NCBI RefSeq assembly: GCF_003293595.1
Contig: NZ_CP022162.1
Coordinates: 1,974,774 to 2,018,325 of the forward strand
Direction: 5' to 3'
Origin: Microbacterium sp. PM5
Lineage (GTDB): Bacteria > Actinomycetota > Actinomycetes > Actinomycetales > Microbacteriaceae
DNA length: 43,552 nt
A model generated the notes under the pieces. It did not search any database. It saw only the letters and a list, made by a program, of their open reading frames with translations, and had not been told where the DNA came from. Positions 7,908-15,439 of the stretch are shown in pieces. Numbering within the stretch: position 1 is the stretch's first letter; each line of letters starts with the position of its first letter. A program made the translations under genes and the position numbers.

Positions 7908-8501
7908 TCAGCGGTTTTCCGCGTGCACGTGAACACGCACGCCTGTGATGCGATCGAGAAGGGCCGGCGGCACGTCGGCGGGAAGCCCCACCGTCAGGCT
8001 GACGCGGCGGACCTCACCGGCAGACAGGTCGCGGTCGACGAGTCCCGCGACGCGGCCGGTTCCCTCGAGCACCTCTCTGCCCTCGGTCCCGGCGCGGAAC
8101 CAGAGGTGATCGAAGAACTCGTCCTGTGCCGCCTGCTGGGGCGGGGGCACGATGCTCATCGTGACCGCGCCGGAGAGCTCGTCGCTGGCGTTGCGGATGA
8201 AGAGGTACACCGTGACAGCGCCACCGGGCTGCAGGTCCAGCGGCCCGCCGTCCGCGCGCAGCGGCACGGCGCTCGCGCGGCCACCTCCCGGACGCCAGTC
8301 CTCCGCGGTCGGGACCCACCGGCTGTCGGCCGACGCGGCGACCGACAGCCGGAAGGCATCGTCTCCGGGTGCCGAGAACACGACGAGACCCTCGTCCATC
8401 CCTCGCGACACCCCGAGCGTGGCGGTGACCCCGCCGGCGCCCAGCAGGACGGCCGCCAGCGCGACCAGCATCGCTGCGGACGAGGGTCGTCGTGCCCGCA
8501 T
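7908..8501 (-). CDS. Hypothetical exported protein of the TasA/SipW-like locus
   Basis: A 197-residue product with a short basic start (MRARRPSSAA), one hydrophobic segment (about 10-30) and an extracellular remainder. This contains a beta-sandwich-like stretch with 'GGAVTVYLFIRNASDELSGA', resembling the domains that follow SipW-type signals, where a protein's ends are described by 'PG..V.V.L.V.N'. It lacks the AxFTD motif itself (ATLGVSRGMDEG follows the hydrophobic core). It starts four bases after the TasA-like stop with no Shine-Dalgarno, so it is probably translated by coupling. Function is not recognised. Confidence 0.65.
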   Translation of the reverse strand: MRARRPSSAAMLVALAAVLLGAGGVTATLGVSRGMDEGLVVFSAPGDDAFRLSVAASADSRWVPTAEDWRPGGGRASAVPLRADGGPLDLQPGGAVTVYLFIRNASDELSGAVTMSIVPPPQQAAQDEFFDHLWFRAGTEGREVLEGTGRVAGLVDRDLSAGEVRRVSLTVGLPADVPPALLDRITGVRVHVHAENR

Positions 8502-8505
8502 GCGA

Positions 8506-9210
8506 TCAGTCCGTGCTCTTCGAGGTGCCGTCGATAACCGCCTGGATGGCGACGGCCCCGCCGTTCGCAGCGTCGGTCGCCGCCTGGGTGGTGCCCTCCT
8601 TCAGCGTGAGCTTCAGGTAGAGCACCGTTCCTGATTTGGGGCTCAGCGTGGACAGGTCCACCCCGGTGCTGCTCGATCCCGCCGTGGCGGGGATCGTCAA
8701 CCCCGTCTTGGTCCACGTCGTCGGGACCTTCGATGCATCGGCCGTCTCGGCCACATCGACAGACAGCAGCTTCATGTAGGCGGCGTTGCGGTCGCCCTGA
8801 TCCGACGTCGACGCCGCCGGCGTCGTGTTCTTGAGGGAGAGCTTGAGCGTCGACTTCCAGTTCTTCGACTCGTTCAGCACGGGGATCTTCACGACCACCG
8901 AACCTCCAGGAAGGAGATTGCTCGCGCCCGGGATATCGGTGATCGCTGCAGAGTTCGGGAACGCTTCGACCCAGGTCTTCACGTCGCTCACGGTGTTCTC
9001 CATCCCCGTCGAGACCTGGATGTTGTACTTGTTGTCTGTGCTGCCGAACCCGCCGCCGCCGTTGAGATCGAGCAGCGCGGAGTCGGTGAAGTAGGCGCTC
9101 GTGGCGAGCGCACCCACGCCGAGCAGCGCGCCCAGGGCGAGGAAGGCCCTCTTGCGGCCACGGCGATCATCGTCGCGGGCGGTAGCTGTCGTTTCGGTCG
9201 TTGATGTCAT
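8506..9210 (-). CDS. TasA/camelysin-like protein with SipW-dependent-type signal peptide
   Basis: The 234-residue product begins with a charged tail (DDDRRGRKRAF), a hydrophobic core (LALGALLGVGALATSA, 24-39) and YFTDSALLDLNG. This is the classic alternate signal sequence cut by SipW in TasA and CalY relatives. The mature chain (about 195 residues) is rich in Thr, Ser, Lys and beta strands and contains 'LLPGGSVVVKIPVLNESKNW', the boundary strand seen in this superfamily. In Bacillus such proteins form biofilm fibres or act as surface proteases (camelysin). As first gene of the minus-strand set it is the likely main fibre subunit. AAGGA stands about 13 bases before the ATG, which is a poor distance. 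Confidence 0.8.
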   Translation of the reverse strand: MTSTTETTATARDDDRRGRKRAFLALGALLGVGALATSAYFTDSALLDLNGGGGFGSTDNKYNIQVSTGMENTVSDVKTWVEAFPNSAAITDIPGASNLLPGGSVVVKIPVLNESKNWKSTLKLSLKNTTPAASTSDQGDRNAAYMKLLSVDVAETADASKVPTTWTKTGLTIPATAGSSSTGVDLSTLSPKSGTVLYLKLTLKEGTTQAATDAANGGAVAIQAVIDGTSKSTD

Positions 9211-9605
9211 CGGGATCAGTTCCTTGTCTGTGTGGTGCGCGGTCGTGTCGACGATGCGGGTAGTGCGGGATCACTCCACCGCACGCGATCGCCACAGAGT
9301 GCTGCGGGCCGCCGAATGAGCGCCGCGCAGGAGCATGCCCCCACCGAATGAGTGATCGACGCGGCGTCAGGGAGTGGTCGCGTCCCCACGCGCGATGACA
9401 CACATTGCCCTGCGGGGCCGCTATGGTGCGCGCCGGCGCGTATCTGGCGGTGCGGATCGCCGGCGCCACTCAAATCCCGGGGGGTCGGCACTCAGCGCCG
9501 CACTCGGACGCCTCCCACGCACGCGGGAGACACCTGCGCTCGTGCTGCGGTGGTCTCCGGTGTGCACGGAAGGGACGGCCTTCGATGCACGAAAGGGGAG
9601 AGACC
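9211..9605. other. Intergenic region between the TasA-like gene and a small plus-strand gene
   Basis: I see no gene in these 395 bases. The region must carry the promoter of the TasA-like operon. It contains a direct repeat CCGAATGAG at 9312-9320 and 9344-9352 (32 bp apart, about three helical turns; CTCATTCGG read toward the operon), a possible regulator site. AGGGGAG at about 9593-9599 serves the next gene. Confidence 0.4.
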
Positions 9606-9776
9606 ATGACCGTGAAGCAGACGACGAACCCAGGGGGCCGGTCGTTCGAGCGCGAGCGCGACGAGTCCCTCCGCATCGCACGCGCCATCATCTTGGGGCT
9701 GATCTTCTCGCCCGTCTTCTGGATCGTGGTCGTCATCGGCTCGCGTCAGGTGGGGGCGCTCCTTGATCTTCAGTGA
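9606..9776 (+). CDS. Small membrane protein, hypothetical
   Basis: A 56-residue product from the ATG at 9606, preceded by AGGGGAG at a suitable distance. The first 24 residues are polar and charged (SFERERDESLR). A single hydrophobic segment follows (ARAIILGLIFSPVFWIVVVI) and a short tail ends it. A longer in-frame reading from 9405 has no ribosome site and is unlikely. It overlaps or abuts the next gene, so the two are probably co-transcribed. Function unknown. Confidence 0.55.
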   Translation: MTVKQTTNPGGRSFERERDESLRIARAIILGLIFSPVFWIVVVIGSRQVGALLDLQ

Positions 9777-10026
9777 CCGCCGGTCCCGCATGCACACGGC
9801 GGGCGATCGATCCGAACCCCGAGACGAGTACGCCTATGTCATCGTCGAGACGCGCCTGCAGTCACGCACCGACGCCGAGGCCGAGAACTCCGATCAGATA
9901 CGACACCGTTGGTCGGAGCTGAACGAGTGGGGCGCGATGGGGTACGAGCTGCTGCACACCGTCACCATCGCCACCGGGAGCCGGACAACGATCTTCGACA
10001 CCCTGCAGCTGCACGTGCGTCCCTGA
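9763..10026 (+). CDS. DUF4177-like small protein
   Basis: An 87-residue product if read from TTG 9763, or 78 from ATG 9790. The core reads 'YAYVIVETRLQSR' and then 'LNEWGAMGYELLHTVTIATG', with a final beta strand. This is the usual pattern of DUF4177-type domains (a YeYkvv strand, a helix with 'lNelGaeGWElv', two strands). Such proteins have no established function. The TTG start has GGGGG about seven bases upstream and overlaps the previous gene by 14 bases; the ATG has no ribosome site. A palindromic mini-element follows 14 bases after the stop. Confidence 0.6.
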   Translation: MIFSDRRSRMHTAGDRSEPRDEYAYVIVETRLQSRTDAEAENSDQIRHRWSELNEWGAMGYELLHTVTIATGSRTTIFDTLQLHVRP

Positions 10027-10040
10027 GGGCGGCGGCATCC

Positions 10041-10122
10041 GGCGCTGAGCGAGAAACCGCTTTCGCGCCGAGACATCTCCGCAGCGGGGGTTTCTCGGCG
10101 CGGAAGGTGTTTCTCGGGGCGG
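10041..10122. repeat. Palindromic mini-element, copy 2
   Basis: About 93% identical to 820-901 over 82 bp, with the same nested inverted repeats (GCGAGAAAC with GTTTCTCGG; GCGCCGAGA with TCTCGGCGC). It lies between the convergent DUF4177-like gene and allC, where it could also act as a terminator for both. Confidence 0.75.
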
Positions 10123-10141
10123 CGTGGGCGGCGTCAGCAGG

Positions 10142-11455
10142 TCAGACGCGCTCGGTGCCGCGCAACAGCACGGCCTCGGCGAGGGCACGGATGCCGTGGG
10201 CCACGTCGCCCGCGGAGACGGACTCGTCGGGGTGGTGGCTGACGCCGTCGGGGTTGCGCAGGAAGAGCATGCCGACGTCTGTCACCGCTCCCAGCGCCAT
10301 GCCGTCGTGGCCGGCGCGGCTGAAGATCACCGGCGGCGCGTCCGACCGGGGCGGCAGTGTCGCCCGGATGCCGCCGGCCACCACCTCCCGCAGGAGGGGT
10401 GCGCAGAACACGGCGGGAGCGCTGTGCACCTCGCGGGATCGCCACCGCAGCGCCCGTCGCCCCATGATCTCGTCGAGCTCGCGCGCGAGCGCATCCCACA
10501 CGCGATCGCGTTCGCCGTCGAACTCGCCGCGCAGGTCGAGGGAGAACTGCACTTCGCCGGGAATCACGTTGACCGCGCCGGGGAACGCTTCGAAACGTCC
10601 AACGGTGCCGACGATGTGGTGCTCGGCGGAGCAGATGCGCTCGACCGCCAGCGCCGCCTCGCTCGCGCCCAGCAGCGCATCGCGACGCATGTCGTAGGGC
10701 GTGCCGCCGGCATGACGGGCCTCGCCCTCCACCACCAGCTGGAACCGCCGCGCCGACGCGATCGATGAGACCACCGCCAGCGGCTCCCCCGCACGGTCCA
10801 GCTCGGGACCCTGCTCGATGTGCGCCTCGAGATAGCCGACGAGCTCATCCGGCCGCCGCGCGGCCTCGCCGACGCGCGCCGGGTCGAGTCCGAACTCGAG
10901 GAATGCGCGGCGCAGGCTCACCCCGCCGGCATCCGTCAGGTCCCACCAGGCGTCGTTCCACGTGCCGGCGACCGCGGACGAACCGAGCAGCGCCTTGCCG
11001 AAGCGGGTGCCCTCCTCATCCGAGAACGCCACGACCTCGATCGCGAACGGCAGCCGAACGGTCCAGCCGTCTCCGCCCGCGTCGCCGTCACGACCCACTG
11101 GCACGCGCAGCAGACGCACCACCTCCAACGCCATCAGCACACCGGCGATGCCGTCGTAGCGGCCCGCGTCGAGGACCGTGTCCAGGTGCGAGCCGAGCAT
11201 GAGCGCGGGAGCGGCCGGATCACCGATGCGCCCGACCTGGTTGCCCGCGGCATCCTGCCACGTGCGCATGCCCAGCTCGCGCATCCACTCGGCCGCCAGC
11301 CGGTTGACGCGCGCGTGCTCGGGCGAGAGGTAGACCCGCTCGATGGATGCCGCGTCCGCGCTCACCCGCGCGAGCTCCTCGCACCGCGCCATCACGCGGC
11401 GCGCGGCCGCGGCGACGACGTCGGGCGCGGCCCGCAGGAGGGATGCCGAACTCAC
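10142..11455 (-). CDS. allC: Allantoate amidohydrolase (M20 family, AllC)
   Basis: A 437-residue metallohydrolase of the M20 hydantoinase/carbamoylase group. It carries LGSHLDTVLDAGRYDGIAGV (metal His and Asp), FSDEEGTRFG (the paired glutamates), the substrate region HIEQGPELDRAG, and a C-terminal SRAGHDGMALG with the last metal histidine. AllC releases ammonia and CO2 from allantoate to give (S)-ureidoglycine, which fits the adjacent pucG. A beta-ureidopropionase or carbamoylase is possible by family, but context favours allantoate. The GTG start at 11455 overlaps the pucG stop (GTGA). It is the last gene of a seven-gene overlapping operon. Confidence 0.85.
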   Translation of the reverse strand: MSSASLLRAAPDVVAAAARRVMARCEELARVSADAASIERVYLSPEHARVNRLAAEWMRELGMRTWQDAAGNQVGRIGDPAAPALMLGSHLDTVLDAGRYDGIAGVLMALEVVRLLRVPVGRDGDAGGDGWTVRLPFAIEVVAFSDEEGTRFGKALLGSSAVAGTWNDAWWDLTDAGGVSLRRAFLEFGLDPARVGEAARRPDELVGYLEAHIEQGPELDRAGEPLAVVSSIASARRFQLVVEGEARHAGGTPYDMRRDALLGASEAALAVERICSAEHHIVGTVGRFEAFPGAVNVIPGEVQFSLDLRGEFDGERDRVWDALARELDEIMGRRALRWRSREVHSAPAVFCAPLLREVVAGGIRATLPPRSDAPPVIFSRAGHDGMALGAVTDVGMLFLRNPDGVSHHPDESVSAGDVAHGIRALAEAVLLRGTERV

Positions 11456-12753
11456 GCCTTCTCCGCGGGGACGATCGAGGCGGGCACGGCGGCGCCGGTG
11501 CGCGGCGCGTGGAGGGCCCCGGAGGCGGCGGCGAACACGTCGGCCGCGGCCTCGACGCCGCCACCGGCCGGAACCGCCGCGCCGAAGCGGCGCAGCACGC
11601 TCTCGAGGGCCGCGAGGGTCGTGAGCACGGCATCCTTCCGGGCGTTGTAGCCCATCGTGCCGATGCGCCACACCTTGCCGTGCAGCGGTCCGAACGACGT
11701 CCCGATCTCGATGCCGAAGTCGTCCAGCAGCGCCGATCGCGCGGCATCCCCGGGCACCCCTTCGGGGATCTCGACGGCGACGACGTTGCTCATCTTGTGG
11801 GCGACGTCGCCGAAGACGACGAGGCCGAGCGCCTCGACGCCCGCGAGCATCGCACGGCCGGCAAGCTCGTGGCGGGCGATGACCGCGTCGCGGCCTTCGA
11901 GCAGCAGCAGCCGGGCACACTCGCGCGCCCCGTAGAGCATGCTCGTCGCCTCGGTGTGGTGGTTGAGCCGGCGCGGACCCCAATAGTCGAGGATCTGCCC
12001 CAGGTCGAAGTAGTTCGAGCGCACGAAGTCGGCCGACGACTCGTCGCCGGGCTCACGGATGCCCGCCTCGACCTTGGTGCGCGAGCGGATCACCTCCACG
12101 GCCCGGTCACTGAGCGTGATCGGCGACGATCCACTCGGACCGCCCAGGCACTTCTGCAGTCCGGCGGTCGCGGCATCCAGCCCCCACGCGTCGGCCTCGA
12201 AGGCGTTGCCGCCCAGCGACGCGGTGGCGTCGGTGTAGAACAGCACGCCGTGGCGGCGGCAGATCTCGCCGACCTCGTCCAGCGGCTGCAGCATGGTGGT
12301 GGATGTATCGCCCTGTACGAGGGCGAGGAGGTTCGGCTTCACCCGGGCGATCGCCTCCTCGATGACGGATGCCGGGAACACCTGACCCCAATCGGTCTCG
12401 ATGGTGTGCACCTCGGCGAGCGCCCGCTCGGCGATCTCGGCCAGCAGGTGCCCGAAGCGGCCGAACACGGGGACCAGCACCCGGTCGCCCGGCTTCACGA
12501 GCGAGACGATCGCCGCCTCAATGCCGGCACGGCTCGTGCCGTCGACGAGCAGGGTCGCGTCGTTGCGGGTGCTCCACACCCCGCGATACAGCTGCTGGGT
12601 CTCGGTCATCGTCGCCGTCATGAAGGGGTCGTACTGACCGACCAGCGGCGCCGACATGGCGGTCAGCACGCTCGGGTAGGCCGAGATGGGGCCGGGGCCC
12701 ATCAGCAGCCGCGCGGGCGGGGCGATCTGGCCGGGGAGGGTGTCGGTGCTCAT
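11452..12753 (-). CDS. pucG: (S)-ureidoglycine--glyoxylate aminotransferase (PucG-like)
   Basis: A 433-residue fold-type I PLP enzyme of the alanine-glyoxylate aminotransferase class. It shows LMGPGPISAYPSVL (17-30), the PLP-binding TDATASLGG (Asp175) and the Schiff-base lysine in GLQKCLGGPSG (Lys201). 'NHHTEATSMLYGARE' and 'RIGTMGYNAR' also match this family. PucG transaminates (S)-ureidoglycine with glyoxylate to oxalurate and glycine. The gene stands directly between allC (its substrate source) and an AtzH-amidase fusion that could use oxalurate. The start ATG at 12753 overlaps the previous stop by ATGA. A serine-glyoxylate aminotransferase is the main alternative by family alone. Confidence 0.85.
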   Translation of the reverse strand: MSTDTLPGQIAPPARLLMGPGPISAYPSVLTAMSAPLVGQYDPFMTATMTETQQLYRGVWSTRNDATLLVDGTSRAGIEAAIVSLVKPGDRVLVPVFGRFGHLLAEIAERALAEVHTIETDWGQVFPASVIEEAIARVKPNLLALVQGDTSTTMLQPLDEVGEICRRHGVLFYTDATASLGGNAFEADAWGLDAATAGLQKCLGGPSGSSPITLSDRAVEVIRSRTKVEAGIREPGDESSADFVRSNYFDLGQILDYWGPRRLNHHTEATSMLYGARECARLLLLEGRDAVIARHELAGRAMLAGVEALGLVVFGDVAHKMSNVVAVEIPEGVPGDAARSALLDDFGIEIGTSFGPLHGKVWRIGTMGYNARKDAVLTTLAALESVLRRFGAAVPAGGGVEAAADVFAAASGALHAPRTGAAVPASIVPAEKA

Positions 12754-14333
12754 ACGGGTTCCGTTTCGGTGATGCGGGCGTGGAGGGCGCGGCCGAGGCG
12801 CACGAGCGCGATGTCGGTGCCGGCGCGCGAGATCAGGCTGACGCCGACCGGGGCGGCGCCGCCCGCGGCGGCGATGGTCAGCAGCGGGGCCGACAGCGCG
12901 GGAAGGCCGCCCACGGCGGCCGGCGTCGTCAGGCGCAGGGTGTTCGTGCGCACGGCATCCACCTCGGCGCCGGTGGCCGTGCGCGACGGCGCCGGACCGG
13001 GCACGGTCGGCAGCAGCAGCACGGCGTCGCGGACGAGCGCGTGCAGGGCGTCGCGCCGGGGGGCCAGGGCCGCGCGCGCCGCGGACTCGTCGGCGGCGGT
13101 GACCGCGGCAGCGGCGCGGAAGCGCTCGGCCACGGCAGGTCCGGTCGAGCCGGGGTGCGCGCGCAGCCACTCCCCGTTGTTGCGCCAGGCCTCCGCCCCC
13201 TGCACGGTGCGAAACGGCACGAGGTAGTCGTCGAGGTCGCCGAGCGAGACCTCCTCGACGGGCAGAGCGGATGCCGCGAGCATCGCCTCGAAGGCCGCGC
13301 GGGTGGCCGGCTCGGCGGCGGCGAGTGCTTCGATCGGAACCCGGAACCGCCAGGGCAGGTCGTCGGCCGAGGCCCCGAAGACGGAGGCGGTCGAGTCCGA
13401 CCCGTCGTAGCTGAGACACCAGTCCGCGACCGCCTGCAGCGTAGCACCGTCGCGGGCGAGCCAGCCGACGGTGTCGAAGCTCTGCGCGAGCGGCAGCAGC
13501 CCCTGCCGAGGAACGAGGTCGTGCGTCGTCCGCAGGCCCCACAGGCCCTGGTACGACGCCGGCACGCGCACCGACCCGGCGGTGTCGGTCGCGAGGGCGA
13601 CGTCGGCCTGCCCGAGCGCGACGGCGGATGCCGGGCCGCTCGACGAGCCACCCGGAAGCGCCCCCGGCACGGCGGCGTTCGGCGGGGTGCCGTAGTGCGC
13701 GTTGTCGCCCGCGATCGAGTACGCGAACTCGTCGGTGCGCGCGATGCCGCGCAGCGACGCCCCACCGCGCAACAGGTCGCCCACCGCGGGGGCGCTGGTG
13801 GTCTCGGCGCGGGCGGAGTCGAGGTAGGTCGGGTTTCCCGCGCCGATGCGATAGCCCTTGATCGCGAAGAGGTCCTTCACCGCGACGGTGAGGCCGGCGA
13901 GCGGTCCGTCCCAGGCGCCCTGATACAGCGGGTCGCCGACGGTGCGCCAGATCGAGCGGTCGAACGCCGCGGAGCGCGGAGTGACGTGCGCAGCCGTGAT
14001 GAGCCACCGCCCGTCGATCAGCTGCCACACCTGTGTCTGCAGACCGGTGCCGCCGGCAGCGAACCGGGAGACGGCGACGATGAGCGCGACCCCCTCGGCG
14101 AGCGGCCGGTACTCGACCCGCTCGATGGTGCGGGCCGACACCCCGCCGCGGGCGCCGCGGAACGCGCTGATCGCGTCGTGTCCGACCAGCAGCCCCGCGC
14201 CGTCGCCGCGCAGCGTGCGCTCACCGGGAGCGAACGCGGCATCCAGGGCGTCGAGGTCGTTGGACAGGATCGCCCGCTCGTACGCCTCGAACGCCGCGCG
14301 CAGCGCGTCGGGCATGGTCGGAGGCGCGGTCAC
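12750..14333 (-). CDS. AtzH(HpxZ)-like domain fused to an amidase-signature hydrolase; candidate oxalurate hydrolase
   Basis: The 527-residue product has two domains. Residues 1-125 are an AtzH/HpxZ-type (DUF3225, SnoaL-like) domain with 'AFEAYERAILSNDLDALDAAF' features and TQVWQLIDGRWLITAAHVT. From about 140 it is an amidase-signature enzyme with Lys153 (AVKD), a GGSSSG loop (228-233) and the nucleophile Ser254 in DTAGSVRVPAS. In Klebsiella, HpxY (amidase) and HpxZ (AtzH-like) are separate proteins of the hpxWXYZ oxalurate operon, and AtzE and AtzH act in series in s-triazine degradation. Lying next to pucG, this fusion plausibly hydrolyses oxalurate. The GTG start at 14333 overlaps the formamidase stop (GTGA); an internal ATG at 14315 is an alternative. 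Allophanate hydrolase is another possibility. Confidence 0.8.
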   Translation of the reverse strand: MTAPPTMPDALRAAFEAYERAILSNDLDALDAAFAPGERTLRGDGAGLLVGHDAISAFRGARGGVSARTIERVEYRPLAEGVALIVAVSRFAAGGTGLQTQVWQLIDGRWLITAAHVTPRSAAFDRSIWRTVGDPLYQGAWDGPLAGLTVAVKDLFAIKGYRIGAGNPTYLDSARAETTSAPAVGDLLRGGASLRGIARTDEFAYSIAGDNAHYGTPPNAAVPGALPGGSSSGPASAVALGQADVALATDTAGSVRVPASYQGLWGLRTTHDLVPRQGLLPLAQSFDTVGWLARDGATLQAVADWCLSYDGSDSTASVFGASADDLPWRFRVPIEALAAAEPATRAAFEAMLAASALPVEEVSLGDLDDYLVPFRTVQGAEAWRNNGEWLRAHPGSTGPAVAERFRAAAAVTAADESAARAALAPRRDALHALVRDAVLLLPTVPGPAPSRTATGAEVDAVRTNTLRLTTPAAVGGLPALSAPLLTIAAAGGAAPVGVSLISRAGTDIALVRLGRALHARITETEPV

Positions 14334-15439
14334 GAGGCGTCCTCGCCGGTCAGCCAGGCGGGGCGGACGGCCGCGAAGTCCGACTCGCGGATGCGCGCGT
14401 GCACGCCGCAGACGATGTCGACGACCTGCGAGATGTCGAAGTCCGTGGCGGCCGACAGGTACGCGTAGGCCAGGTGCTCGGCCATGCCGTAGCGCGCCTG
14501 CAGCAGATCCAGCGCGGCCCGCACGGCCTTGCGCATCGCCTCGTCGAGGTCGACGTCGAGCCCCGTCGGCACGAGGTACTCGTCGGTGCGAACGAGCGGG
14601 CCAGTCACCTCCCCGAACGAGGCGAGCGCCTCCGCGCGCGGCACCACGTCGAAGCGCAGCGTCGCGCGCAGCGATGCCTCGAGTGCTGTCAGCGCGACCT
14701 CGCCGTCGCCCTGCGCGAAGTGCGGGTCGCCGACGTACGCCAGCGCGCCGGCCACCTGCACCGGCAGGTACAGCACCGAACCTTCCACGAGCAGGTTGAT
14801 GTCGATGTTGCCGCCGTGCGCGCCCGGGGGCACCGAGTGGGGGCGCTCGTCGCCCGCGACGGCGACGCCCATCGTGCCGAGGAACGGCGCGAGCGGGAAT
14901 CGCACGACGCGCTCGCCCCCGTCGATCAGGGGCAGGATGCCGCGGCCGTCCGACACCGGCGTGAACACGCTGACGTTCTCGGGCCCGCGCGGCAGGACCC
15001 CGACGAGCGCGCCCTTGCCGTGCCTGTTGGAGATGACCCCGTACGGCACGCGCGCCGCGAGATCGACGACGGTGATCTTCAGCAGATCGCCGACCTCGGC
15101 ACCCTCGACGAAGATCGGCCCCGTCACGACGTGCGGTCCGTCGGCGATGGCGTCGCGGGCCACCGTGGCGGCGATCTCGATCGCGTCGGTCAGCACGTGC
15201 GCGGCGGGAACGCCGTGACCGGTGAAATACCCGAGGGGGTCCTGGCCCTGATCGGGCAGGATCCCCTCGTGACTGACGGTGTCGATCGTCACCGTCTCAC
15301 CGGCGGCGATCGTCAGCACCGGCGCGTCGACGGCGCACGGCAGCCGCCCCCAGAGCACCGTCTCGGGGGATGCCGCGAGGTAGTGCTCCCCGGCGATGCG
15401 GCCCGATCCGGGCTGCAGGATCTCGATGGTCTCGGTCAT
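14330..15439 (-). CDS. Acetamidase/formamidase (FmdA/AmdA) family protein
   Basis: A 369-residue member of the FmdA/AmdA family, recognised by 'HSVPPGAHGGNIDINLL' and the metal-site motif GDPHFAQGDGEVALTALE, with 'GPIFVEGAEVGDLLKITVV' ahead of it. Family enzymes hydrolyse small amides such as formamide and acetamide to the acid and ammonia. In this operon, between allantoinase and the oxalurate-hydrolase candidate, formamide is not an expected intermediate. Oxamate or another small amide is more likely, so the substrate is open. AGGGAG lies eight bases before the ATG at 15439, and the start overlaps the allantoinase stop (ATGA). Confidence 0.88.
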   Translation of the reverse strand: MTETIEILQPGSGRIAGEHYLAASPETVLWGRLPCAVDAPVLTIAAGETVTIDTVSHEGILPDQGQDPLGYFTGHGVPAAHVLTDAIEIAATVARDAIADGPHVVTGPIFVEGAEVGDLLKITVVDLAARVPYGVISNRHGKGALVGVLPRGPENVSVFTPVSDGRGILPLIDGGERVVRFPLAPFLGTMGVAVAGDERPHSVPPGAHGGNIDINLLVEGSVLYLPVQVAGALAYVGDPHFAQGDGEVALTALEASLRATLRFDVVPRAEALASFGEVTGPLVRTDEYLVPTGLDVDLDEAMRKAVRAALDLLQARYGMAEHLAYAYLSAATDFDISQVVDIVCGVHARIRESDFAAVRPAWLTGEDAS

